The notes under the pieces: model-generated
Seen by the model: only the letters and a program-made list of their open reading frames with translations
Told to the model about the DNA's origin: nothing
Databases searched by the model: none
Position numbers and translations under genes: made by a program
Shown here: positions 48,883 through 56,808 of the stretch, piece by piece
How the letters are laid out: every line of letters starts with the position of its first letter
Position numbering within the stretch: the first letter of the stretch is position 1
Assembly: GCA_022703505.1 (NCBI GenBank)
Contig: JAKLDN010000001.1
Location: 531,389-595,388 of the forward strand
Length of the DNA stretch: 64,000 nucleotides
Source of the DNA: Spirochaetota bacterium
GTDB taxonomy: Bacteria; Spirochaetota; Spirochaetia; Treponematales; UBA12059
Reading direction: 5' to 3'

Positions 48883-50823
48883 TCATTCCCCCGGGGCGCG
48901 TGCCGGCCGGTACACCCGGATCGACCGGACCCGGGAGATACCGGCCCCGGGGCCCGCCAGGCCCAGGCTCCAGGGTCCGGCCCCGGAAACGCGGACCGTC
49001 TCCTCACCCGAGCTCACCGTAAGGCCTCCGCCTTCCTCGGCAGGGCGGATCCGCGCCCGCAGGAGGGGAAGCCCGGTCCCGGGATCCATGTCCAAAACTC
49101 CGGGTTTCCACGGCAAGACGACGGATCCCTCGGAGCCGTGGATCACCAGAGCGGGAGCCGGGCCCGCGGAAAGAGCGGCCTCGACCTCCAGGGTACCTTC
49201 CGGAAGCTGCCCGAACCGGGCGCCCGATCCGGCAGGAAGCGCGAGGCCCGCGCCCGCCTCGACCGAGGCCCCGCCCGAAAGGACGGAGGGAGGACCGTAG
49301 GTCCCCTCGAAACCCTCCGCCCAGACCAGGGCCGGACCCAGGGACCTGCGGGAGGCGTAGAGGAAGGCGGGATAGACGGAGGGGTCGCCGAGGTCGTCGA
49401 AGGCCCAGACGCCCACCTCATCGTAGAGGCCCGGGTATCCGTCCGGCCCCGCGACCGTCGTGGTCCCGTCGCCCGCCCACCCCGACGCGCCGAAGGGGAG
49501 GCTCCCCTCCCCGGCGGGCGTCCCGTCCACGAGGAACGAGATTCTAAGGGCCGGGCCCTCGGGCCGAAGGGTCACGCCCAACAGGACGGGCCGGGATGGA
49601 ACCAGGAGGGCCGCCGACCGAACCTCCCCGGATCGGTCTCCGGACCTCAGGATCACGGACGGACGGCCCTCGGTCAGGAAAAGCTCCAGGGCCGGGCCCG
49701 GGGAATCAGCCTCCGCCCGGAACAGGATGCCCCCCCCGGACCGGGAGGGAACCAGCCGGGCCAGGATCGTGCAGGACTGGAGCACTCCGTCCCGGGCCGG
49801 CAGGAGCAGGGCGCGGGCGCGGATGCCGGCCCCGGACTCCCCGCCCAGGACCAGGCCGAAGCCGCCCGGATGGACGTCCAGCCGCGGGCTCTGCAGGAAC
49901 TCCGCGGTGCCTCCCGGCGCACCCGCGTAGTTCGGGGTGTCCTCCATGCGGAAGAGGGCCCGGAATCGGCCGGCCCGGGAGAATTCGTCCGCGGTCTCGG
50001 GGGTACCCGGTGCCACCAGGAGGCTGGCGGAGGCGCTCCGGGGGGGTGGAAAGGTGAAGGCCGAGCCCGCCGGGGGAGCCGAGGGATAGAGGGACAGCCC
50101 GACGGCCGCGGGAGAACCCGCCTGGGGAGCGGGCCACAGAAGCTTGTCCGTTCCGGCGGAGGCGGGGCCCTCGGCGCGCACCGTCCCGTCCACGGTCCAC
50201 CGCAGCCAGGGGTCCCGGCCTTCGTAGCCCGCCAGGTTGGCCACCAGGAGGATCCGGGATCCCGGGGCGGGGTTGGCGGGGTAGGCCAGGATGGAAGGGC
50301 TCGGCAGGGGGGTCCTGGACAGGAAGAGGCCTATCTCGGACAGGGAGAGGGATTCGGATCGGGCGGACCGGGCGTCCAGGACCAGCTCGTAATAGCCGTC
50401 GGGGAATTCCGCGGGAACCTCGAGGACAGCCGAAAAGGAGGCCAGGGACGGGGTCCGGACTTCCCGGACCTCGGATTCTCCGGAAGCCGCGGCCGGGGCC
50501 TGGCCCGTCCGGTACCGAACCGCGACGGACGGGGTGCCCGAGCCGGCCCGGAGGGTCACGACCAGTTCGGCGGGCTCCTCGGAGCCCCGCAGGGCCTCGA
50601 AGGAGACGCGGATGCCCTCGGAGGGGTCCAGGATCGCGCCGGGATTCGCCGCGCTGACCGGCAGGGCCGAGCCCTTGGAGGAGGCCTCGGCGCGGTACAG
50701 GGCCTGGCGCTCGTCCATCGTGAGCAGACCTATCCCGTCGTCGCAGGCGGCCGCGAAGAGGACCGCCAGGAGTGCGGCCGCTGCCGGCAAGGCCGGCCGG
50801 GGGTATCGACGGGATCGGATCAT
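48883..50823 (-). CDS. Large lipoprotein with LamG-like domains, unknown
   Basis: Predicted 646-residue lipoprotein: Arg-rich N-terminus, hydrophobic segment and lipobox FAAAC (Cys27). The mature part is beta-rich with no Cys clusters; about 310-480 looks like a concanavalin/LamG-type sandwich (GPALELFLTEGRPSVILRSGD, ISFLVDGTPAGEGSLPF, YDEVGVWAFDDLG). Composition matches the genome. AGGAAAGG RBS. Probably a surface or periplasmic binding protein. Located between the lipoprotein trio and the capA-like gene. Confidence 0.75.
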   Translation of the reverse strand: MIRSRRYPRPALPAAAALLAVLFAAACDDGIGLLTMDERQALYRAEASSKGSALPVSAANPGAILDPSEGIRVSFEALRGSEEPAELVVTLRAGSGTPSVAVRYRTGQAPAAASGESEVREVRTPSLASFSAVLEVPAEFPDGYYELVLDARSARSESLSLSEIGLFLSRTPLPSPSILAYPANPAPGSRILLVANLAGYEGRDPWLRWTVDGTVRAEGPASAGTDKLLWPAPQAGSPAAVGLSLYPSAPPAGSAFTFPPPRSASASLLVAPGTPETADEFSRAGRFRALFRMEDTPNYAGAPGGTAEFLQSPRLDVHPGGFGLVLGGESGAGIRARALLLPARDGVLQSCTILARLVPSRSGGGILFRAEADSPGPALELFLTEGRPSVILRSGDRSGEVRSAALLVPSRPVLLGVTLRPEGPALRISFLVDGTPAGEGSLPFGASGWAGDGTTTVAGPDGYPGLYDEVGVWAFDDLGDPSVYPAFLYASRRSLGPALVWAEGFEGTYGPPSVLSGGASVEAGAGLALPAGSGARFGQLPEGTLEVEAALSAGPAPALVIHGSEGSVVLPWKPGVLDMDPGTGLPLLRARIRPAEEGGGLTVSSGEETVRVSGAGPWSLGLAGPGAGISRVRSIRVYRPARAPGE

Positions 50824-50909
50824 CTGGGGCCTTTCCTCAATACCATATCACGGAGTCCCGGGCATCTCAGGAACAAGTATCGCGATTTTACTCCCCCGGC
50901 GCCAGCCCG

Positions 50910-52124
50910 CTAGAAGATCACGCGTCCCCGGCCCTCCCCGATCTCCACGGTCGTGCCCAGGAGTCGCGAGGTGTCCCGGAGCCCCGCCAGGATGCGGCCC
51001 GCCTCCTCGGGGGCGGCGGGGCGGGGGGCGTAGTCCCGGCGCTCGATCCGCAGGGGAAGCACCTCGGCGGCCAGGATCCGGCCTTCCGCCAGGGTGATCC
51101 GGAGGGCCGCGGTATCGTAGGTGGGATCCGCGGCCATGTCGAAGACGAAGTTGCCCAGGGAGTAGACGATGAGGCCCTCCCGGTACCGTTCCAGGGACTG
51201 CAGGACGTGGGGGTGGTGCCCCAGGACCAGGTCCGCCCCGGCGTCGATCGCCGCACGGCCGAAGTCCCGCTGGGCCTGCCGGGGATGCCGCTCGTGCTCC
51301 TCGCCCCAATGGACGGACACGACGATGTAGTCCGGCCGCGCGGTCTTCCGCAGGGATCCGATGTCCGCGGCCAACCGGGCGGGGTCCGCGAGGGCCACCC
51401 CGGGGCGCCCGGAGGCGGCGGGCAGGACGCTCCAGATGCCCTCCGCGTAGGCCAGGAAGCCCACCCGGGCGCCCCGGGCCTCCAGGACCGCGGGGGCCCG
51501 GGCGGAGGCCTCGTCGATCCCGGCCCCGGTCCGGGCGATTCCCAGCAGGTCCAGGTAGTCCAGGGTCTCCCGGATCGCCGCGGGGCCGTAGTCGTTCATG
51601 TGGTTGTTGGCCAGGGAGACCACGTCGAAGCCCGCCCATTTGAGCCCGAACAGCGCGCCGGGAGGAGCCCGGAAGGTGACCTCCGCTGGCTTCCCCGGAT
51701 AGGGGGAGCCCGTGAAGGAGGCCGGGTTCTCCAGGTTGCAGAAGGCGATGTCCGCGGAGGACACGAGGTCCCGGACATGGCGGAAGGGCCAGCGGTACCC
51801 GTTCCGGTCGATCATGTCCGCGACCGTGCGGGACAGGAGCACGTCCCCGCAGGCCAGGAGGGTGACGGGACCCGGGGATCTCGCGCCTTCCAGGGAGAGG
51901 GGTACGGAGACCGTCTCCCCCGGGGCGGAGGTCTCGGGAGATCCGGCGCCGGGGAACCGGGGCTGGCAGGCCGCAAGGAGAAGGGTCGGAACGAGGCCCG
52001 CAAGGACGATCGACGCGGCGGCGGCCCGTCCCGCCCGGGCAAAGGCTCGGATCGCGGGAAACCGTCGCGGCAACCTCGACGAAGCCCGCAGGGCTTCGTT
52101 GCCGTGAGTCGCTCCGCGACTCAC
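50910..52124 (-). CDS. CapA-like metallophosphatase-fold lipoprotein
   Basis: Predicted 404-residue CapA/PGA_cap family protein. VTLLACGDVLLSRTVADMI, NLENPA, VVSLANNHMNDYG and VSVHWGEEHERHP with LGHHPHVLQS carry the metal-binding Asp, Asn and His residues of the calcineurin-like fold. A hydrophobic segment ending LLLAAC (Cys51 from the GTG start) is a lipobox. The GTG at 52124 overlaps the nadE stop (GTGA), giving an unusually long N-region; a TTG at 52073 would give a normal signal peptide. The first codons come from a REP-like hairpin. Homologues act in poly-gamma-glutamate or exopolysaccharide metabolism; function here unproven. Confidence 0.82.
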   Translation of the reverse strand: MSRGATHGNEALRASSRLPRRFPAIRAFARAGRAAAASIVLAGLVPTLLLAACQPRFPGAGSPETSAPGETVSVPLSLEGARSPGPVTLLACGDVLLSRTVADMIDRNGYRWPFRHVRDLVSSADIAFCNLENPASFTGSPYPGKPAEVTFRAPPGALFGLKWAGFDVVSLANNHMNDYGPAAIRETLDYLDLLGIARTGAGIDEASARAPAVLEARGARVGFLAYAEGIWSVLPAASGRPGVALADPARLAADIGSLRKTARPDYIVVSVHWGEEHERHPRQAQRDFGRAAIDAGADLVLGHHPHVLQSLERYREGLIVYSLGNFVFDMAADPTYDTAALRITLAEGRILAAEVLPLRIERRDYAPRPAAPEEAGRILAGLRDTSRLLGTTVEIGEGRGRVIF

Positions 52125-52125
52125 G
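52077..52125. repeat. REP-like hairpin pair at the nadE/capA junction
   Basis: CGACGAAGCCC-GCA-GGGCTTCGTTG (52077-52101) and CGTGAGTCG-CTCCG-CGACTCACG (52103-52125). The second hairpin contains both the nadE stop TGA and the capA-like GTG start. Confidence 0.85.
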
Positions 52126-53788
52126 CGTCCGTCTCGTGCAGGACCCGGGCTATGGGAATGCGGCGGCCCATGCCGAAGGCCCGGGGGGACACCTTGAGGA
52201 CCGGGGCGGCCTGGCGGCGCTTGTACTCCGCCCGGCCGACCATCTGGAGGACCCGCCGTACCAGGGCGGGATCGTGGCCCCGGTCCACGATCTCGGGTCC
52301 CGAGAGGTTCCGGACGATGTAGAGCTCCAGGATGGCATCCAGGACCTCGTAGGGGGGCAGGGAGTCCTGGTCCGTCTGGCCGGGGCGGAGCTCCGCGCTG
52401 GGGGGCTTGGTCAGGGTGGCCTCCGGGATCGGGGGGGTACGGCCTTCCGAGCGCCGGCGCTCGTTCACCGCCCGGGAGAGGGCGTAGACCTCGGTCTTCA
52501 GGAGGTCCCCGATGGGCGCCAGGGCCCCGCACATGTCCCCGTAGAGGGTGCAGTAGCCGCAGGCGAGCTCGCTCTTGTTGCCCGTGGTCAAGAGGAGGGA
52601 ACCGAACTTGTTGGACCAGGTCATGAGCAGGGCTCCCCGGATGCGGGCCTGGAGGTTCTCCTCCGCCAGGCCGAAGGGAAGGCCCCGGAAGTGGAGCTCG
52701 AACAGGTCTAGGTAGGCGGAGAAGGGCCCCTCGATGGGCAGGACCTCCATCCGTGCCCCCAAGGCCTGGGCCAGGTACCGGGAATCGGAGATCGACCCCT
52801 CCGAGGAGAACCGGGAGGGCATGCCCAGGAGGGTCAGGTTCTCCGCCCCGACCGCCTGGGCGGCCAGCACCGCCACGATGGCGGAATCGATGCCCCCGGA
52901 GATCCCGACCAGGGCCTTTTTAAAGCCGCACTTGCCCATGTAGCCCCGGATGCCGGAGACCAGGGCCCGCTCGGTCTCGTCCCACCGGTCCGCGGGGTCC
53001 CGGGCGGACGTCCCGACGGCCCCGGTGTCCACGAAGGTCAGCCCCTCCTCCCAGCCCGCCTGGAGGACGAGGTTCCCCCGGGGATCCAGGGCGAAGGAGC
53101 GGCCGTCGAAGACCAGGGAGTCCGTGGCGCCGACCAGGTTGCAGTAGAGGACCGGGGCGGAAGCCTCCCGGGCCAGGTTGGAGGCCAGGCGGAGGCGGGT
53201 CTCCTGCTTGCCCGCGTGGAAGGGCGAGGCGGAGGGCACCACGACCAGGTCCGGGCCGAGGTCCAGGAGGTCCCGGACGGGATCCACCGGGTATCGGCTG
53301 CCGGGCACCGCGGGCTCCTCCCACCAGATGTCCTCGCAGATGGCGAATCCGATCCGCAGACCGCCCAGTTCGAGGATCCGACGCTCCCGGGCGGGCTCGA
53401 AGTAGCGGGCCTCGTCGAAGACGTCGTAGGTGGGAAGGAGGGTCTTTTCCTGGGTGAAGACGATCCGGCCGTCCCGGATCACCGCGACCGCGTTTACCAG
53501 GGGCTTGCCGGAACCCGAGCGGTTGCGGTCCACGTAACCGACGGCCACGGCCGGGCCGCCGGGCAGGTCCTTCTGCAGGGCCCGGAGGGCGGCCAGGCTG
53601 CCCTCCGCGAAGGATTCCTGGTCCAGGAGGTCCATGGGGGGGTACCCGCAGAGGGCCGTTTCGGGGAAGACGACGAGGGAGACCCGGGGCTCCCTCTCCA
53701 GGGCTTCCCGGGCCAGCCGGGCGATACGGGCGCGGTTTCCGGCGAAGTCTCCGACGACCGCGTCTATCTGAGCCAGGGCGACGATCAC
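52121..53788 (-). CDS. nadE: Glutamine-dependent NAD+ synthetase
   Basis: Predicted 555-residue NadE with both domains. The N-terminal nitrilase-type glutaminase has the triad Glu43 (FPETALCGYP), Lys115 (QEKTLLPTYD) and Cys151 (AICEDIWWEEP). The synthetase domain has GISGGIDSA at 295-303, LLTTGNKSELACGYCTLYGDM and KVSPRAFGMGRRIPIA. It amidates nicotinate adenine dinucleotide. GTG at 53788 has GAGGAGG; a longer frame would reach 53825 but lacks a ribosome-binding site. The stop codon is inside a REP-like hairpin. Confidence 0.95.
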   Translation of the reverse strand: MIVALAQIDAVVGDFAGNRARIARLAREALEREPRVSLVVFPETALCGYPPMDLLDQESFAEGSLAALRALQKDLPGGPAVAVGYVDRNRSGSGKPLVNAVAVIRDGRIVFTQEKTLLPTYDVFDEARYFEPARERRILELGGLRIGFAICEDIWWEEPAVPGSRYPVDPVRDLLDLGPDLVVVPSASPFHAGKQETRLRLASNLAREASAPVLYCNLVGATDSLVFDGRSFALDPRGNLVLQAGWEEGLTFVDTGAVGTSARDPADRWDETERALVSGIRGYMGKCGFKKALVGISGGIDSAIVAVLAAQAVGAENLTLLGMPSRFSSEGSISDSRYLAQALGARMEVLPIEGPFSAYLDLFELHFRGLPFGLAEENLQARIRGALLMTWSNKFGSLLLTTGNKSELACGYCTLYGDMCGALAPIGDLLKTEVYALSRAVNERRRSEGRTPPIPEATLTKPPSAELRPGQTDQDSLPPYEVLDAILELYIVRNLSGPEIVDRGHDPALVRRVLQMVGRAEYKRRQAAPVLKVSPRAFGMGRRIPIARVLHETDA

Positions 53789-53803
53789 GGGAGCCTCCTC
53801 GCC

Positions 53804-53832
53804 TTGCGGAGCGACGGTCGCCATAGTACACT
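53804..53832 (+). promoter_or_regulatory. Promoter of the SDR-like gene, leaderless geometry
   Basis: TTGCGG at 53804-53809, 17-nt spacer, TACACT at 53827-53832, six bases, then GTG at 53839. Confidence 0.55.
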
Positions 53833-53838
53833 GGGGCC

Positions 53839-54549
53839 GTGAAAAAGACAACGCTCGTGGCTCCCTACGACGAGCCCCTGGCCCGGGCCGTGGCCGTGGA
53901 AGCCCGCGTCCTGGGCCGTTCCGTCGCCGCCCTCCTGCCCGGGTACGGCGAACCCCGGGAAGCGCGGAAGGGCCGTCGCGGGGAACCCGCGGAGGCCGTA
54001 GACCCGGATGCGGACCTTCACGGTCCCGCCCCGGGGGAAACCCCCATCCCCTGGAATCCCCCCTCCTTCGTATCCGCCCGCTCCGCCGTCCTGGACGCCT
54101 CCGTGCGCTTCGGGTCCGTGGACGAGGCGGTGCTGGTGGTTTCCCCGGGCCCCGCACCGGACCTGACCGCCAAGCCCGCCGAACTGGAACGGGTCCTCCA
54201 GGACCGCGTGTTTTCCGTCCTCTGGCTCGCCCGGGAACTCCTGACGCATTTCTCGGCCCGGGGCTCCGCGGTCGGACCCGGCCGGCTGGTCCTGGTCCTG
54301 GCGGACCGGGGTCTACCCCCCCGGGATCCCGTCGGCGCGGCGGCCTTCGGGGCCGTCTCGGCCTTCGCCGCGGCCCTGGCGGAATCCGCCCCGGACGCCC
54401 CCTACGACGTCTGGGCGGTCCAGGACTCCTGCCCCCAGGACGACCTGGCGGCCCAGTACATCCGCCGCATCCTCGAAGCCCCCCCGGAGCGCCGGCCGGG
54501 CCGGGCCCTCCGGTTCACGGGCAAGAGCACCCTCTTCAACCGGCCCTGA
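53839..54549 (+). CDS. Degenerate SDR-like protein, unknown
   Basis: Predicted 236-residue protein without signal peptide. ELERVLQDRVFSVLWLARELLTHF and GRLVLVLADRG with the AAFGAVSAFAAALAES helix resemble the later part of the short-chain dehydrogenase fold, but the N-terminal glycine motif and the YxxxK are missing, so it is probably not an active dehydrogenase. Middle part (about 30-75) is Pro/Gly/Arg-rich. GTG start with a leaderless-type promoter. It precedes pfkA by 13 nt and may be co-transcribed with it. Confidence 0.65.
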   Translation: MKKTTLVAPYDEPLARAVAVEARVLGRSVAALLPGYGEPREARKGRRGEPAEAVDPDADLHGPAPGETPIPWNPPSFVSARSAVLDASVRFGSVDEAVLVVSPGPAPDLTAKPAELERVLQDRVFSVLWLARELLTHFSARGSAVGPGRLVLVLADRGLPPRDPVGAAAFGAVSAFAAALAESAPDAPYDVWAVQDSCPQDDLAAQYIRRILEAPPERRPGRALRFTGKSTLFNRP

Positions 54550-54562
54550 CCCAGGAGGAACC

Positions 54563-55666
54563 ATGCCCCGGAGCGCCGCCAAGACCTTCGGCATCCTGAC
54601 CAGCGGGGGGGACTGCCCCGGGCTGAACGCCGCGATCCGGGGGGTGGCCAAGGCCGCCTGCGACGCCTACGGCATGCGGGCCGTGGGGATCTCCAACGGC
54701 TACCGGGGCCTGATCCAGGGAGATTCCCGGGACCTAAAGTCCGCGGATTTTTCGGGGATCCTGACCCTAGGAGGCACGATCCTGGGTTCCTCTCGGGAAA
54801 AACCCTTCAAGGGACGGGACGACCTGGCGGAGACCGACGCGGACGCGGGGATGTCCGCCCCGGAGCTCATCCGGGAAAACTACAAGAATATGGGACTGGA
54901 CGCCCTGGTCGTCCTGGGCGGAAACGGGACCCAGACCACGGCCCATCTCCTCCAGGAATCCGGACTCAACGTCATAGGACTTCCCAAGACCATCGACAAC
55001 GACCTGTGGGGCACGGACGTGACCTTCGGCTTCCACTCCGCCGTGGACATAGCCACCGAGGCGATCGACCGCCTCCACTCCACGGCCCTCTCCCACAACC
55101 GGGTGATGGTCATCGAGCTCATGGGCCACAAGGCCGGGTGGCTGGCCCTCTTCGCGGGGATCGCCGGGGGCGGGGACGTGGTCCTCCTGCCGGAGATCCC
55201 CTACGAGATCGGCTCCATCGCCCGGCACCTCACCAACCGGGCCAAGGAGGGCAAGAGCTTCTCCATCGTGGCGGTCGCGGAGGGAGCCCTTTCCGCGGAG
55301 GAGGCCAAGCTGTCCAAGAAGGACCGGAAGAAGGCCCGGGAAAAGATGCCGTTCCCTTCCATAGGCTACCGGGTGGCTTCGGAGATCCAGGAGGCCGTCG
55401 GTATGGAGACTCGGGTCACCGTGCTGGGCTACCTCCAGAGGGGCGGCGTCCCCAGTCCCTACGACCGGCTCCTGGCCACAGCCTTCGGCACCGAGGCCGC
55501 GGCGATGCTGAACCGGGGGGATTTCGGCAAGATGGTCTGCCTCTCGGGGGAGCGCATCGGCGCGGTGCCCCTTTCGGAGGTGGCCGGCAAGATCAAGCCC
55601 GTGCCCCGGGACCACCGGCTCATACGGACCGCCCGCCTGGTGGGCACCTGCATGGGGGACGATTGA
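54563..55666 (+). CDS. pfkA: 6-phosphofructokinase
   Basis: Predicted 367-residue PfkA-family kinase of glycolysis. KTFGILTSGGDCPGLNAAIRG opens the fold; the nucleotide-site motif reads GGNGT and the fructose-6-phosphate loop PKTIDNDLWGTDVTFGF; LGYLQRGGVPSPYDR is the C-terminal signature. Gly in the second GGxG position favours ATP, whereas Lys in PKTIDND is shared with PPi-dependent enzymes, and the usual Asp is Asn; this combination defines a known clostridial/spirochaetal subgroup with unclear phosphoryl donor. AGGAGG RBS. Ends 49 nt before the next gene. Confidence 0.93.
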   Translation: MPRSAAKTFGILTSGGDCPGLNAAIRGVAKAACDAYGMRAVGISNGYRGLIQGDSRDLKSADFSGILTLGGTILGSSREKPFKGRDDLAETDADAGMSAPELIRENYKNMGLDALVVLGGNGTQTTAHLLQESGLNVIGLPKTIDNDLWGTDVTFGFHSAVDIATEAIDRLHSTALSHNRVMVIELMGHKAGWLALFAGIAGGGDVVLLPEIPYEIGSIARHLTNRAKEGKSFSIVAVAEGALSAEEAKLSKKDRKKAREKMPFPSIGYRVASEIQEAVGMETRVTVLGYLQRGGVPSPYDRLLATAFGTEAAAMLNRGDFGKMVCLSGERIGAVPLSEVAGKIKPVPRDHRLIRTARLVGTCMGDD

Positions 55667-55715
55667 GGCGACCGGTTCTCGGGGGCCGGTCCACGGCGGC
55701 CTCCGGGGAGGAACC

Positions 55716-56072
55716 GTGCCGGGACTGACGGACTGGGCGGCGGGCCTGATGGACCAGGCCCGGGACACCTACGGGGTGAATCCCGTCGTGTTCCTGTCCG
55801 TCTTCCTCGGATCCGGCCCGGTCTTCTACTATTCCCTCTTCCGGCTCCTGCGGTCCCTGGCCCGCAGGGACGGCCGCGGGACGGGGCTGTGGAGCGCGGT
55901 GTTCCTGGCCGCCACGGCGGCTCCCTACCTGTATGTCCTGCTTTTCGGCCGGAACCTCCCGGTCTGGGTGTACGGAATCCTGGTGCTGTTGATCGGACAG
56001 GGCGTGTGGTCCCTGGCACGAAGGTTGAGGAAAAACAAGAAGGGGGACCCGAATGAGCGCGAAGAACCGTGA
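55716..56072 (+). CDS. Small membrane protein, unknown
   Basis: Predicted 118-residue protein with two or three TM segments (FLSVFLGSGPVFYYSLFRLL, WSAVFLAATAAPYLYVLLFG, WVYGILVLLIGQGVWSLA) and a charged C-terminus. GTG start with GGGGAGGAA upstream. It overlaps the next gene by 20 nt. Not recognised. Confidence 0.65.
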   Translation: MPGLTDWAAGLMDQARDTYGVNPVVFLSVFLGSGPVFYYSLFRLLRSLARRDGRGTGLWSAVFLAATAAPYLYVLLFGRNLPVWVYGILVLLIGQGVWSLARRLRKNKKGDPNEREEP

Positions 56073-56655
56073 GAATGGCCGGGAGACGAGACCGGACTCC
56101 CCTGCCCCGGACAGGCTGGTACCCTTCCTGACGGCCCCGTCCCTGCCGGTCCGGACCGCCCGCGTCGCGGGTACGGGCGGCCTGGTCTTCCTGGTCGCCT
56201 GGTACGTGAGCTACCTCTTCCTGCCGGAGGGCCTGCTGAAATCCGGGCCGACCGGAAGGTTCGCCGCGGGCGGGGCGCTCGTCGCGGCGGCGATCCTGGC
56301 CGGGAACCTCCTGGTCCGGCTACGGAGCCTGCCCGCGGGCTACCTGGCGGCGGCCTGGGGCTTCCTGTACGCCGGGGTCCTGGCGGGCACAAACTCCTTC
56401 GGGGTGCCCTATTCCGTGCGGATCACCCCGACCTTCCGGGTCTTCTCCCGGGGGATCATCTACGAGATGGCGGCCTGGGCGATCCTGGCCGCCGCATCCT
56501 GCGGCTGGGCCTTCTTCGAGCTGGACCCTCCAGGATCCGGGTTCAGGCGGACGGAATCCCGGGCGCTCCGGGCCGAGCTGGCCGCGGCCGCCGCGGGGAT
56601 CCTGATCCTGGCCGCCGCCCTGGCCTTGGAGGCCGCGGGAATCCTGCCGGCCTGA
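56053..56655 (+). CDS. Membrane protein, unknown
   Basis: Predicted 200-residue protein with four to five TM segments (GGLVFLVAWYVSYLFL, AAGGALVAAAILAGNLLV, AAAWGFLYAGVLAG, WAILAAASCGWAFF, LAAAAAGILILAAALALEAAG). Charged first 30 residues, Arg-rich. Starts inside the preceding membrane protein gene. A MITE-like element begins three bases after its stop. No family recognised. Confidence 0.65.
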   Translation: MSAKNRENGRETRPDSPAPDRLVPFLTAPSLPVRTARVAGTGGLVFLVAWYVSYLFLPEGLLKSGPTGRFAAGGALVAAAILAGNLLVRLRSLPAGYLAAAWGFLYAGVLAGTNSFGVPYSVRITPTFRVFSRGIIYEMAAWAILAAASCGWAFFELDPPGSGFRRTESRALRAELAAAAAGILILAAALALEAAGILPA

Positions 56656-56657
56656 TC

Positions 56658-56808
56658 GGCTAGGAGTTTGTCGGGCTTGCACACCTTAATAATAGAAAAA
56701 TCGCATTCATGCGATTTTTCTACTTTTCAAACTCCAAAGGAGCCGGATAATCGGGATTTTTAGCGCCTATCGACGCTAAAAATCCACAAGTCCGACAGGC
56801 TCCTAGCC
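56658..56808. mobile_element. MITE-like element, 151 bp
   Basis: Imperfect terminal inverted repeats of 21 bp: left GGCTAGGAGTTTGTCGGG (from 56658), right (reverse) GGCTAGGAGCCTGTCGGA (56808-56791), three mismatches over 21. Inside are two perfect hairpins: AGAAAAATCGCAT with ATGCGATTTTTCT (56694-56721) and GATTTTTAGCG with CGCTAAAAATC (56755-56784). It is much more AT-rich than the flanks. No coding capacity. The lgt stop codon (56803-56805) lies in its right terminus. The first hairpin may terminate transcription in both directions. Confidence 0.8.
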
